The notes beneath the pieces are model-generated. The model worked only from the letters and a program-made list of their open reading frames with translations, had not been told where the DNA came from and made no database searches. A stretch of 64,000 nt of DNA from an uncultured Sphingomonadaceae bacterium (GTDB lineage Bacteria > Pseudomonadota > Alphaproteobacteria > Sphingomonadales > Sphingomonadaceae). Location of the stretch: contig CANLQG010000003.1 in assembly GCA_947493195.1 (NCBI GenBank), forward strand, positions 62,001 through 126,000, written 5' to 3'. A program made the position numbers and the translations under genes. The number at the start of each line of letters is the position of its first letter. The first letter of the stretch is position 1. Below, piece by piece: positions 1 through 8,802 of the stretch.

Positions 1-23
1 CAATTCAGGAGGGGGCGACACGG

Positions 24-359
24 ATGTCCGTGCTCACGATCAGGGCATACAGGCGTTACGCCACCCGGCTGCCGGTCAAGTTGCGGCGAGACGGACACAA
101 CGCCGCATCCGGTCTGCTGATCGAATTATCGCAGCAAGGCGCGCGCATCAGCAACCTGGGGTGCGGAACCTACGAAGTGGGTGACAGCGTAACGATCGTC
201 ACCAGCACTGATCTGGAAATCGAAGGCACGATCCGCTGGGCGCACGACGGGCTCGCCGGTGTACGCCTCTGCTGTCCGTTGCACCTGCCGGAAATGCGCG
301 AACTGCTGGAACTCAATCGCTGCGAACAGGGCGATATGGACCGCCGCTACGGCACCTGA
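24..359 (+). CDS. PilZ domain protein
   Basis: A 111-residue single-domain protein resembling stand-alone PilZ domains, which bind cyclic di-GMP and act as effectors. It has an N-terminal Arg-rich stretch (YRRYATRLPVKLRR, residues 9-22), then an S-x-x-G-A-R-I segment near residue 36 and a strand-rich barrel ending with G-x-R-L. The canonical RxxxR and D/NxSxxG motifs are only partly kept (LSQQGAR replaces D-x-S-x-x-G), so ligand binding is uncertain. A strong purine-rich ribosome site (AGGAGGGGG, 8-16) precedes the ATG at 24. It converges on bamD, 12 bases away. Two multidomain PilZ proteins lie farther along at 15.5-20.5 kb. The family call is reasonably safe; the function is inferred. Confidence 0.75.
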   Translation: MSVLTIRAYRRYATRLPVKLRRDGHNAASGLLIELSQQGARISNLGCGTYEVGDSVTIVTSTDLEIEGTIRWAHDGLAGVRLCCPLHLPEMRELLELNRCEQGDMDRRYGT

Positions 360-371
360 AAGGCGTGCCGA

Positions 372-1166
372 TCAGCCGCCGACGCGCGCGGGCGCGTGCT
401 GCTGCATCAGCTCGAACGCCTTTTCATACCACTCGTTACCGGGATAGTTGGTCCCCAGCACCGCGGAATACCGCTGCGCCTCTTCGGGAATGCCCAGCGC
501 CAGGCTGGATTCGGTTAGGCGGTACAGCGCCTCGGGCGTGTGGCTGGTGGTCTGGTAATCTTCCACCACGTTCTGGAAACGCAGCTGCGATGCCAGCCAC
601 TGGCCGGTGCGCTGGTAGAACCGGCCGATTTCCATTTCCTTGCCCGCAAGGTGATCGTTCAGCAGGTCGATTTTCAGGCGTGCATCGTCGGCATAGGCGC
701 TTTCGGGAAAGCGGCGGACGATTTCGTTCATCGCCTGCAGCGCGCGTTCGGTAATCGCCTGGTCGCGCTCGATGTCGCTGATCTGCTCGTAATAGCTCAT
801 GGCGATCAGATAATAGGCATAGGGCGCATCGCGGTTGCCGGGGTGGATCGACAGGAAGCGCGAGGCCGACTGGATGGCCTTGGTATAATCGCGCGCCGCG
901 TAATAGGAAAACGCGCTCATCAGCTGCGCCCGGCGGGCCCATGGCGAATAGGGGTGCTGGCGCTCCACCTCGTCGAACAGGCCGGCGGCCAGTTTCAGAT
1001 CACCGCGCTCAAGCCGGGACCGGGCCGCGGTGTAGAGCGATTCGACGTCGCGCGCGACATAGGCAAGGTCGGTCGCGCCCGTATCCGGGCCGCCGCCGCA
1101 GCCGGTCAGCATCGTTGCACAGGCGGCGCCCAGCAGCGCGCTACGGATGGAAAGCTTCACAGTCAT
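372..1166 (-). CDS. bamD: Outer membrane protein assembly factor BamD
   Basis: A lipoprotein subunit of the BAM complex that folds beta-barrel proteins into the outer membrane. I chose the ATG at 1166 because it gives a 264-residue protein with a short lipoprotein signal: the hydrophobic run ends in L-T-G-C with the lipidated Cys at residue 23. The open frame continues 77 codons upstream without any signal-peptide logic. The body carries TPR-type repeats, including ARSRLERGDLKLAAGLFDEV and YSPWARRAQLMSAFSYYAAR, typical of BamD/YfiO. The length matches the family. It appears to be transcribed alone; the 3' neighbour is a convergent PilZ gene and the upstream 334 bases hold no gene. Confidence 0.93.
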   Translation of the reverse strand: MTVKLSIRSALLGAACATMLTGCGGGPDTGATDLAYVARDVESLYTAARSRLERGDLKLAAGLFDEVERQHPYSPWARRAQLMSAFSYYAARDYTKAIQSASRFLSIHPGNRDAPYAYYLIAMSYYEQISDIERDQAITERALQAMNEIVRRFPESAYADDARLKIDLLNDHLAGKEMEIGRFYQRTGQWLASQLRFQNVVEDYQTTSHTPEALYRLTESSLALGIPEEAQRYSAVLGTNYPGNEWYEKAFELMQQHAPARVGG

Positions 1167-1500
1167 GGCTCGCCTATAACTAGCCTCGCGCTGAACGCCA
1201 AGTGAAGTGCGCAAGGCTTTACCGCTTTCTCTTCGCCCCCCGCTTCGAACGGGAGCACCTTTGCAATGCTTGCTGAGCGTCACTTCGGCACGAAGCATTG
1301 TTGCACGCGAAAGGAAATCGACGTTCGTCGGTTGCAGTCGCGCAGTTGTCCGGATCGATGGGATTCCGTCGATTCCAGCCTCGTTCCGGTCGAGCATCGC
1401 ATGAAGTGCGCCGCTCCTTTGCCTATCTCACAATCACCGCTCCGGCCCATCCCCCCAACGAAAAGCGGGCCGGAGCATCAGAGGAAAGAGGAGGAAGACC
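1167..1500. other. Intergenic region between divergent bamD and urcA
   Basis: These 334 bases separate the divergent starts of bamD and the UrcA gene and must hold both promoters. I see no convincing coding frame or RNA gene. The last 20 bases contain a strong purine-rich ribosome site (GAGGAAAGAGGAGG, 1481-1494) for the UrcA gene. The short open frames here have neither codon structure nor a recognisable product. Confidence 0.5.
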
Positions 1501-1812
1501 ATGAAGACCATTTCCATCAAGACCGGCCTGGCCGCCGCTCTCGCCGCCAGTGCCATGCTGGCCGCACCCGTCAGCGCCGCCGAAGGCGAGTCGGTTGCGG
1601 TGCGCTACGCCGATCTCGACCTTTCCACCCAGGAAGGGCAGTCCGCTCTCGAACGCCGGCTCAACCACGCGGCAGAGCAGGTTTGCGGCATCGACCGCCG
1701 CACCTCGGGAATGGCCCTGCCGAGCATGGAAGCACGCCGCTGCTACCGCGAGACAGTAAAGAATTTCGAGCGCGAGATCGCCATCCGCGCCGAAGCGCAG
1801 CAGCGCGGCTGA
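1501..1812 (+). CDS. UrcA family protein
   Basis: A 103-residue secreted protein of the UrcA family, a group of small exported proteins of unknown function common in Sphingomonadales and Caulobacterales. It has a clear Sec signal peptide (MKTISIKTGLAAALAASAML, then an AAPVSAA cleavage region near residue 27). The mature part has the family features: V-R-Y-A-D-L-D-L-S-T near residue 33, a central A-x-x-V-C-G-I (Cys near 62) and a second Cys in RRCYRETV near 81, which could form a disulfide. It is preceded by a very good ribosome site and followed about 110 bases later by a strong terminator, so it is probably monocistronic and well expressed. Confidence 0.88.
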   Translation: MKTISIKTGLAAALAASAMLAAPVSAAEGESVAVRYADLDLSTQEGQSALERRLNHAAEQVCGIDRRTSGMALPSMEARRCYRETVKNFEREIAIRAEAQQRG

Positions 1813-1923
1813 GACTTCTGACGAACGATACCGGGCTTTCACTCTCTCGCAGGGTAAGATGCGCGACAGACATGGCCTGCCGGTTGCAACAGCCAACCGG
1901 TGCAGATGACAGGGTATCGATCT

Positions 1924-1971
1924 GACCCGCCGTCCGGACCTTCAGGGAGGCCGCACGGCGGGTCTTCTTTT
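1924..1971 (+). terminator. Rho-independent terminator after urcA gene
   Basis: A perfect 10-base inverted repeat, GACCCGCCGT at 1924-1933 and ACGGCGGGTC at 1955-1964, is followed directly by TTCTTTT. It lies downstream of the UrcA gene and upstream of the oxygenase cassette, and so isolates the two transcription units. Confidence 0.8.
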
Positions 1972-2032
1972 GGCCGGATCCAGCGCGCCGGGGGCTGGCC
2001 TAATCCCGCAGGCATTCCTATAGCCTGCAGGC

Positions 2033-2770
2033 ATGGCAAAGGCCCTTTTCGAACTCAATCCCGATCTCGACCGCGCCGGACTGGCGCAGCGTTTCGCCGC
2101 TGACACCCGCCTGCAGGTGGAAAACATCCTGACGCAGGAAACTGCCCGCGAACTGCGCGAGATCATGGTGTCCGGCACCGAGTGGGGCGTCGCGATCCAG
2201 GCGGGCGCAGACGCGCCGCCGCGCTCGTGGCGCGGGCGCGACCTGCGCGATCCGGACACCAGCCGAGAGGTGGTGGAACTGGTCAAGGCGACGGACCGCG
2301 CCGCTGCGGCAGGCGACTACGCCTTCCGTTCGCATCGCTATTCGCTCGTCGAGGGGTTGCAGAAAGGCTGGGCTCCGGGCGGCCCGCACGAATTGCTTCT
2401 CGAATACCTGAACGCGCCGGATTTCCTCGGCCTGATGCGCGACATCACCGGCATGGCGGACCTTGCCAAGGCCGATGGCCATGCCAGCTGCTTTGGCCCC
2501 AACCACTTCCTTGGCAGGCATATCGACAGCCACGTGGCCGAAGGATGGCGCATCGCCTATGTGCTGAACCTTACCATCGATGACTGGCATCCCGACTGGG
2601 GCGGCTACCTGGTGTTCTACGATGACGAGGGCAATATCGAGACCGGCTTCAAGCCGCGCTTCAACACGCTGAACCTGTTCAAGGTGCCGCAGGCGCATGC
2701 GGTAACCTATGTGCCGCCCTACGCGCCGCGCGGGCGCTATGCCATCAGCGGATGGCTGCGCGACCGGTGA
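2033..2770 (+). CDS. 2-oxoglutarate/Fe(II)-dependent oxygenase
   Basis: A 245-residue single-domain double-stranded beta-helix dioxygenase of the prolyl-hydroxylase/OGFOD1-like type (Fe2OG oxygenase). The iron triad can be read as H163-x-D165 in GRHIDSH and a distal H222 in PQAHAVTYV. The 2-oxoglutarate-binding basic residue is R233 or R235 in PRGRYAISGW, near the C-terminus. Such enzymes hydroxylate protein side chains or small molecules using O2 and 2-oxoglutarate; the substrate is unknown. The next gene starts inside the last codons (19-base overlap), so the two should be translationally coupled. No signal peptide, so cytoplasmic. Confidence 0.88.
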   Translation: MAKALFELNPDLDRAGLAQRFAADTRLQVENILTQETARELREIMVSGTEWGVAIQAGADAPPRSWRGRDLRDPDTSREVVELVKATDRAAAAGDYAFRSHRYSLVEGLQKGWAPGGPHELLLEYLNAPDFLGLMRDITGMADLAKADGHASCFGPNHFLGRHIDSHVAEGWRIAYVLNLTIDDWHPDWGGYLVFYDDEGNIETGFKPRFNTLNLFKVPQAHAVTYVPPYAPRGRYAISGWLRDR

Positions 2771-4479
2771 CGATAGGTCTTTCCGCGCAGGATTTTGCCG
2801 CACAGGCCATGGCAGCGGCGCAGCGGGGCGACCGTGTCTCGGCACTCGCGACCCTCGCGCAGGGCACTGCGGCGCATCCGAAGGACGCACAGCTGTGGCA
2901 CTATTCCGCCAGCCTGCGCCTGCAATCGGGCGATCCGGCGGTCGCTGCGGAGCATTTCGGCAAGGCGAGCGAACTGGTACCCGCCAATTTCAACTGGGCC
3001 ATCGACCACGCCATTGCGCTGAGCGCCGCCGGAAGCAACGAGGAAGCGCTGGACGTACTCGCGAAAATCGAGCGGCAGGCACGGCAGCACGCGCATTACT
3101 GGTCGACGCGCGGCAACGCAGCGCGGGGTGCAGGCAAGCTGGCGCTCTCGGCGGAATATTACGACAAGGCGCTGGCCATCGAACCTGCACGGCCCAAGGC
3201 GCTGCACGGGCGCGCCGCCGTGGCGCTGGAGCGCGGCGAGCCGGGCGCAGCGGCGCGGTTCGACAGGGCGCTGGCGGTATTGCAGAGCGATCCCGAAGCA
3301 TGGCTGGGCAAGGCTCAGGCACTTGATGCGGAAGGCCGCGTGGACGAGGCGCGCGAGCTGGCGCAGTTGCTGGTCGACCGTATCCCGCGCTGGCAGGCTG
3401 CGCTGAAATTCCTGGCGCAGTTGCGGCTGGCGGCGGGTGAGGCGGACTTTGCCTCGCACTACGGCGAAGCGGCGAAAAAGGCACCGGGCGATGCCGCCAT
3501 ATTCACCGAGTGGGCGCAGCAGTACTACGGGCTGGGCGAACCGGGCAAGGCGCTGGAAGTGATCCGGCAGGCGCGCCGGGCATTTCCCGATATGGCGCGG
3601 CTTGCGCTGGTGGAGGCATTCTATGCCGGGGCGGCCGGGGAAGATGCGGCGGCAGAGGCGCTGTTCGCGTCGCTACCCGACGATACCGAGGAACGCTGGG
3701 TCCACGAGGGGCGCCACGCCCTGCGCCGGGGAGAGATGGATCGCGCGGAGGAGGCGCTGGCAAAGGCGATCGCGCACAATCCGGGCAGCATTTCCGCCTG
3801 GGCCGGGCGCGATTTCGTCTGGCGCCTGACCGGGAACGAGCGCGCGCATTGGCTGCACGGGCAGGAGGGGCTGGTGCGGCTGATGGAGCTGAAGGATGCG
3901 GACAGCGTCCTGCCTCCGGCCATCGCCGTGCTTGAGCAGCTCCACGACAGCAGCCCCTTCCCGCTTGGCCAGTCGCTGCGCGGTGGCACGCAGACGCGCG
4001 GGCGCCTGTTCGACCGGACGGAGCCTGCCCTCGTCGCCCTCGAACAGGCGATAGAAGCAACGCTGGAACGCTATCGCGAGGGCCTGCCACCGGCAGACGA
4101 GAGCCATCCGCTGCTGCGCCACCGCGATAACCCCTGGGCGATAAAGGGATCGTGGTCGGTGCGCCTCTCTGGCGGGGGCGACTATCACGCGCCGCATGTT
4201 CATCCGCAGGGCATTCTTTCCTCCGCCCTCTATCTCGTCCTGCCCCCGATGGACGAGGCGGACGGCACAAAAGCGGGCTGGCTGGAACTGGACCGCCCGC
4301 CGCCCAAACTTGGTCTGGACCTCGAGCCGCTTTATACCCTGCGCCCACGCGAAGGGCACCTCGCGCTGTTCCCCAGCACGCTTTACCACGGCACTGTCCC
4401 CTTCGGCCAAAGCCGACGCATGACGGTTGCATTCGACGTTCAGCCTGCGATTAATGGAGCATGGGCAACGGGGACATAA
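2752..4479 (+). CDS. TPR-repeat 2OG-Fe(II) oxygenase
   Basis: A 575-residue two-part protein. Roughly residues 10-370 are alpha-helical tetratricopeptide-like repeats (for example AEYYDKALAIEPARPKALHG and EEALAKAIAHNPGSISAWAG). The last 190 residues are a predicted 2OG-Fe(II) oxygenase of the PF13759 type, with the metal motif YHAPHVHP (H482/H484) followed by SSALYLVLPP, a distal His in LYHGTVPF (H546), and SRRMTVAFD carrying the 2-oxoglutarate arginine. The TPR part probably recruits the substrate. The ATG at 2752 overlaps the previous gene by 19 bases; an in-frame GTG at 2767 would give a GTGA stop/start overlap and is a realistic alternative. It overlaps the following methyltransferase by another 19 bases. 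Confidence 0.87.
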   Translation: MAARPVTIGLSAQDFAAQAMAAAQRGDRVSALATLAQGTAAHPKDAQLWHYSASLRLQSGDPAVAAEHFGKASELVPANFNWAIDHAIALSAAGSNEEALDVLAKIERQARQHAHYWSTRGNAARGAGKLALSAEYYDKALAIEPARPKALHGRAAVALERGEPGAAARFDRALAVLQSDPEAWLGKAQALDAEGRVDEARELAQLLVDRIPRWQAALKFLAQLRLAAGEADFASHYGEAAKKAPGDAAIFTEWAQQYYGLGEPGKALEVIRQARRAFPDMARLALVEAFYAGAAGEDAAAEALFASLPDDTEERWVHEGRHALRRGEMDRAEEALAKAIAHNPGSISAWAGRDFVWRLTGNERAHWLHGQEGLVRLMELKDADSVLPPAIAVLEQLHDSSPFPLGQSLRGGTQTRGRLFDRTEPALVALEQAIEATLERYREGLPPADESHPLLRHRDNPWAIKGSWSVRLSGGGDYHAPHVHPQGILSSALYLVLPPMDEADGTKAGWLELDRPPPKLGLDLEPLYTLRPREGHLALFPSTLYHGTVPFGQSRRMTVAFDVQPAINGAWATGT

Positions 4480-5396
4480 ACCAGGCGTGGGACACGTTCT
4501 GGGAACGGGAGCGGCGTAAGGGCGCCAAGGCTGCCGGCAAAAACGCGGCGGATCGCGGCATGCCGGAGAGCTGGAACCGCATCGAACACCAGCGGCAACA
4601 GGTGTGGAGAGACTTCGCGCAAGCCTTGCCCAAGGGTGCACGTATCCTGGATCTTGGCACCGGTGACGGGCACGTGATGGCCCATCTCCTGAAGGCGAGG
4701 CGAGACCTGAAGCTGCTCGGCATAGACCGGGCGAGCGCCCTTCCCGATCCGCCGCGTGGCGCAAAGGTGCGTGGCGGGATCATGATGGAAGACCTGCCGC
4801 TGCCAGACGGGCGGTTCGCGGCCGTCACCAGCCAGTTTGCCTTCGAATACGGTAACCTGCCCCGCGTCGCCGCGGAGGTTACGCGCGTGCTGAAACCCGG
4901 TGGCGTGGCCGCGCTGATGACGCACCGGCTGGATGGTCCCATCGTCGCCCACAACCGAAAGCGGCGCGCACAGATCGCGTGGGCCTTGGAAGAACAGCAA
5001 CTGCTGAAAACGGCGCGTGGCAGCCTGGGCCTGCGCAGCGCGGGGATCGCCGCCCTGCCCCGGCAGGTGATCGAGGCACCCGAGAAAGGTGCTGCCCTGC
5101 ACGGCCCTGCCTCGGCCGCGTGGGAGATCGCCGAGGCCATCCGCCAGACCCTCCATCACGGGCGGCAGGACAGCCCTGCGAACGTCAACGCAATCCTGAC
5201 CGAGATGGAGGCGCAGGCCGAGAACGAACTGGGACGCATTGCCTCGCTAGAAGCTGCGGCCACAGCCGCCGGGGATGGCGCGCCGATCATTACGGCCATG
5301 GCTGACGCGGGATTGGAAATGGCGGAAGATCGCCAGTTGCTGGACGGCACATCGGCCGCGCCGTTTGCCGACTTCCGGACCTTTCACAAGGCCTGA
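4461..5396 (+). CDS. Class I SAM-dependent methyltransferase
   Basis: A 311-residue Rossmann-fold methyltransferase. Motif I is ILDLGTGDG (residues 62-70), the acidic end of strand beta2 is D89 in LLGIDR, and the post-motif segment VTRVLKPGGVAALM is typical of small-molecule or protein methyltransferases of the Methyltransf_11 type. The substrate cannot be told. The start overlaps the preceding TPR oxygenase by 19 bases, so the three genes 2033-5396 form one compact operon. It converges on a TonB receptor, with a shared hairpin terminator in between. The C-terminal 100 residues are helical and less conserved-looking. Confidence 0.85.
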   Translation: MGNGDINQAWDTFWERERRKGAKAAGKNAADRGMPESWNRIEHQRQQVWRDFAQALPKGARILDLGTGDGHVMAHLLKARRDLKLLGIDRASALPDPPRGAKVRGGIMMEDLPLPDGRFAAVTSQFAFEYGNLPRVAAEVTRVLKPGGVAALMTHRLDGPIVAHNRKRRAQIAWALEEQQLLKTARGSLGLRSAGIAALPRQVIEAPEKGAALHGPASAAWEIAEAIRQTLHHGRQDSPANVNAILTEMEAQAENELGRIASLEAAATAAGDGAPIITAMADAGLEMAEDRQLLDGTSAAPFADFRTFHKA

Positions 5397-5444
5397 AACC
5401 TGCCGCCGCATCAAGCGCCGCAGTTCTCATCATCGCCAAATACC

Positions 5445-5480
5445 AAAAGGGCGGGAGGTCCGAAGACCCCCCGCCCCTTT
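5445..5480 (-). terminator. Terminator for the TonB receptor (possibly bidirectional)
   Basis: A GC-rich hairpin with arms AAAAGGGCGGGAGGTC (5445-5460) and GACCCCCCGCCCCTTT (5465-5480) surrounds CGAA, which reads as a stable TTCG tetraloop on the minus strand. On the minus strand the stem ends in CCCTTTTGG, as expected for a terminator about 30 bases after the receptor stop. It also lies about 50 bases after the convergent methyltransferase. Confidence 0.8.
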
Positions 5481-5508
5481 GTCTGGCGAATATTCGCTCG
5501 GAGGACGC

Positions 5509-8463
5509 TTAGAAGCGGACCAGGAACGAAGCGAAGAAGTCGCGACCCAGCACGTCGTAGGTCGACGGATAGGTGTTGGCCTGCTCACCGTTGTTACGGT
5601 CACCCAGGAGAAGGGTGTTCGTCTCGTTGGTCACGACGCCGTTGGCATCGAACACCGGCGAGGTCGGCAGGGTGTCGAACAGGTTGTTCACACCCACGGT
5701 CAGCGTCAGCGTCTCGTTGAAATCATACGACAGGGTAAGGTCGATGAGATCGTAAGCCGAGATCCGTTCAACGAGGTAGTCGAAGGTAGGATCATCGTCG
5801 TTGACGGCTGCAAGGTGACGCCAGCGGGTCGAGAAGGTCAGCGGACCGTCGACATAGCTGGTACGAGCCGTCCACTTGAACGCAGCCTGCGGTTCACCGC
5901 ACTCGAGACCGAATTCACCCGCGCACTCGATCACATTGCTGGGATCGCTCTGGTCAGGTGCCAGTGCGTTGGATTCGGTCCAGGTGCCCAGGAACGAGAA
6001 GTTCAGGTCCGAACCACCGTTGCCAAGCAGCGAGAAACCGAGGTCCATGCCGTAGCTGATCTGAAGGTCGATACCGCTCGTTTCGAGACGGGCGACGTTC
6101 GCGACACCGAACTGCGGCGGGTTGTCACGGGTGAACGCACCGTTCGCATCACGGGTATTGACGAAGCCGGCACACCGCGGATCGTTGAAATCCTGAACCT
6201 CGGTGAAGCAGAGGTCGATAGCCGTCTGCGGAGGCACGGTGATGATCGCGTCGTCGATCGTGATGTCGAAATAGTCGGCCGTGATCGTCAGACCCGGAAC
6301 GAAGGTCGGCTGAAGAACGATACCGAAGGTATAGCTGTCAGACGTTTCTTCGAACAGGTTCGGGTTACCGCCGAACAGGCCCTGGATCTGCGGATCCGGC
6401 TGGATGACCGGGTTCAGACCATTGCCGCTGCCGGGAACGATACCGATGTTGCCAAGCGGAACGCCGGCTTCCTGACAGAACGCCAGCAGAGCGCCAGTCG
6501 GGGTCGGGCCACCAGCCGGTGTACCGTTACCCGCGCAGGGGTCAGCCACGCCGGGGAAGCCGACAGCCGAACCCTGGAACAGTTCGCCGACGTTCGGTGC
6601 ACGCACCGCACGCTGGTACTGACCACGGAAGGTGATGTCGGGGATCGGCGAGAACTCGATACCGCCAGCGTAGGTCCACACGCCGCCTACCGCTTCGAGC
6701 GAGTAGTCGGAGTAACGGGCTGCACCGGACAGGTCGAAGCGCATGCCGCTTTCGGTTTCGAACGGAATGTTGACCTCAGCGAAGACCTCATTCACGTTGT
6801 AACCGCCTTCGGTCGGTTCACCGGCGTTGAAGCCGGCGACGTCACCCGAAGCGAGGAACTCGTCGGGGATGAAGCGCGAGTTCACTTCACGGTATTCACC
6901 ACCGAATGCGAAGCCGACGGGCTCTGCGACACCGAGGGCGAAGTCGCCAAAGGTACCGGAGATGGCAGCCGAGGCCACCTGCAGGTCGGAAATGTCACCG
7001 TTCTGTGCCTGGATGATGAACGAGTCAGTCATCTCGGGGGTCAGCGCGTTCAGGCCGTAGGGGTTGATGAGGATATCACCAGTGCCTTCGAGGCCGGCAC
7101 GCAGACGCGAGAGCGATGCGTTACCCTGCTGGATGTTGGCGTTACGCGTACGCGAATACATGTAGTACGCATCGTACTGCAGGTAATCGGTGATGTCGCC
7201 GCGCAGGCCGCCCAGAACGCGGAAAGCGTTACGCTCGTCGAGGTTAGCGCGGTTGCCACCTTCGAGCAGACGACGGTTGAACTGGACGAGCACGGTATCG
7301 TCGTTCGCCTGTGCACCGGTTTCCGCAGCATCGAGCTGCGCGAACTGGTCACGCGTGGCCTGGTTGATGAAACCGGCAGCCAGCAGTTCTTCGTACGGCA
7401 GGGCAACGTTGTTCAGCTGCACCGGCGTAGGAGCCAGTTCAGAATCCACGCGGTTGTTCACGTAGGTCACTTCGCCGTAGATCTCGAGAGCCGGAACGAC
7501 TTCGAAGCTGCCGTAGCCGCCGAGCAGGTAACGTTCCTGCGGAAGCTGCAGGTAGTTCACCGGAGCGAAGTTGTAGAAGTCCGTGGCACCGTTGTAGCGG
7601 CTGATTGCGCCCGGCGAACCGAAGAAGCCGTTACCGAGAGTACCGGCGGCATTTTCACCAAAAGCCGTGCCCGCACGTGCGCCGCGCGGTGCATTGCCCT
7701 GGTAGGCAAGGCGGCTTTCCGGAACGAAGGACGAACCACCCTGGACCAGCGGATCGCCGCCGAGGTTGAACTCGGAGAACTCGCGCTCGCCCTGGAAGAT
7801 CGATTCGCGGTTGTAGTATTCACCGAAGACGGTGACGTTGCCACGACCGTCGGCGAAATCGGAACCAACGGCTGCGTGGACCTGCCAGCGATCGCCATCG
7901 CCGCGGTCGGTGATGGCGTACTGACCACCGAGTTCAACACCGTCGAGTTCCTTCAGGCGGAAGTTCACGACGCCGGCAAGAGCGTCCGAACCGTACACGG
8001 CCGAAGCACCGCCGGTCACGACGTCAACGGATTCCAGCAGGAACTGCGGGATCGTGTTGAGGTCGGTAACCTGGTTGGTATCGTAGAACATCCAGCGGCG
8101 GCCGTTGACCAGCAGCATGGTGCGGTTCGCGCCAAGGCCACGCAGGTTCAGCGAGGCGGTGCCGTTACCGGGGTTGTTCGAGAACGACGTGATGCCCGGA
8201 ACAACCTGCGGCAGCGTGTTGACAACGTTTTCGACGTTGACCGCGCCGCTCAGCTGGAATTCTTCGCTGTCCACGACGGCAACCGGGGCAGCCGTATCGG
8301 TGTCACGGCGCTGAATGCGCGAGCCGGTTACGATGATCGTGTCCTGCTCGGCCGCAGCGGACTGCAGGGTCGGGTCTTCCTGGGCGAACGCCGGGGTCGC
8401 GAGCAGCGATCCGAAGATCACGGTGCCCGCAAGCAGCGAGGCCTTCTTGTTAATGGTAGTCAT
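5509..8463 (-). CDS. TonB-dependent receptor
   Basis: A 984-residue outer-membrane TonB-dependent receptor. The Sec signal peptide is MTTINKKASLLAGTVIFGSL with cleavage after ATPAFA. The plug domain follows (IIVTGSRIQRRDTDTAAPV, then LRGLGANRTMLLVNGRR and VDVVTGGASAVYGSDALAGV), then a long 22-strand barrel ending in the outer-membrane C-terminal Phe (SFLVRF). The type resembles the large receptors of Caulobacter and sphingomonads that import oligosaccharides, peptides or siderophores. No N-terminal signalling domain is present, so it is not a FecA-like transducer. An AGGAG ribosome site precedes the ATG at 8463. The substrate is unknown; the convergent oxygenase cassette is a possible functional partner but this is inference. 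Confidence 0.95.
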   Translation of the reverse strand: MTTINKKASLLAGTVIFGSLLATPAFAQEDPTLQSAAAEQDTIIVTGSRIQRRDTDTAAPVAVVDSEEFQLSGAVNVENVVNTLPQVVPGITSFSNNPGNGTASLNLRGLGANRTMLLVNGRRWMFYDTNQVTDLNTIPQFLLESVDVVTGGASAVYGSDALAGVVNFRLKELDGVELGGQYAITDRGDGDRWQVHAAVGSDFADGRGNVTVFGEYYNRESIFQGEREFSEFNLGGDPLVQGGSSFVPESRLAYQGNAPRGARAGTAFGENAAGTLGNGFFGSPGAISRYNGATDFYNFAPVNYLQLPQERYLLGGYGSFEVVPALEIYGEVTYVNNRVDSELAPTPVQLNNVALPYEELLAAGFINQATRDQFAQLDAAETGAQANDDTVLVQFNRRLLEGGNRANLDERNAFRVLGGLRGDITDYLQYDAYYMYSRTRNANIQQGNASLSRLRAGLEGTGDILINPYGLNALTPEMTDSFIIQAQNGDISDLQVASAAISGTFGDFALGVAEPVGFAFGGEYREVNSRFIPDEFLASGDVAGFNAGEPTEGGYNVNEVFAEVNIPFETESGMRFDLSGAARYSDYSLEAVGGVWTYAGGIEFSPIPDITFRGQYQRAVRAPNVGELFQGSAVGFPGVADPCAGNGTPAGGPTPTGALLAFCQEAGVPLGNIGIVPGSGNGLNPVIQPDPQIQGLFGGNPNLFEETSDSYTFGIVLQPTFVPGLTITADYFDITIDDAIITVPPQTAIDLCFTEVQDFNDPRCAGFVNTRDANGAFTRDNPPQFGVANVARLETSGIDLQISYGMDLGFSLLGNGGSDLNFSFLGTWTESNALAPDQSDPSNVIECAGEFGLECGEPQAAFKWTARTSYVDGPLTFSTRWRHLAAVNDDDPTFDYLVERISAYDLIDLTLSYDFNETLTLTVGVNNLFDTLPTSPVFDANGVVTNETNTLLLGDRNNGEQANTYPSTYDVLGRDFFASFLVRF

Positions 8464-8802
8464 TCAATTGCTCCTGGTAAGAGGGAGAATTCGCTGGAAG
8501 GCAAACCACCCCAACTGCCCGATTATGTTACCGGATCGGTCGCGGTTGTCTGATTTCCTCCTTCCCGATGTTGCGTCAAACACGATTGCGCCGCGCCATA
8601 CAATCACCCTGTGAACAGGTTTCACACGATAGCTTTTCGTGTGACATTTATGAAACAATCGTGACTGCCGGAAACGGCACGCGATTAACCCGCGGGTAAC
8701 GACGTTCGGAAACCCCTTTCCGCAGGCCCGCGCTAACCTCCCTCGGCCCAACGTGCATGGGTGGCAGTGGGGACCGCCACGTTACGTATCGGAGACTGAA
8801 CC
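8464..8802. other. Intergenic region upstream of TonB receptor and flp
   Basis: These 339 bases lie between the divergent starts of the TonB receptor and the Flp pilin. They contain an AGGAG ribosome site for the receptor, an inverted-repeat candidate operator at 8619-8656, and on the minus strand a TTGACG-like hexamer near 8573 that could be a -35 box. The opposite -10 is poor, so no promoter is claimed. No coding frame is convincing. Confidence 0.45.
8619..8656. promoter_or_regulatory. Inverted-repeat candidate operator upstream of TonB receptor
   Basis: A perfect 8-base inverted repeat TCACACGA (8622-8629) / TCGTGTGA (8637-8644) with a 7-base spacer is enclosed by GTTTCA (8619-8624) and TGAAAC (8651-8656), although the outer pair is offset. 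A second GTGAAC-AG-GTTTCAC inverted repeat overlaps on the left (8611-8625). The position, about 155-190 bases before the receptor start, suits a transcription-factor site. The regulator is unknown. Confidence 0.4.

Noticed and set aside
5275..8553. A 1092-codon plus-strand open frame
   Set aside because: It is antisense to the TonB receptor and has no family features; the long stop-free run follows from GC-biased codon use on the real strand.
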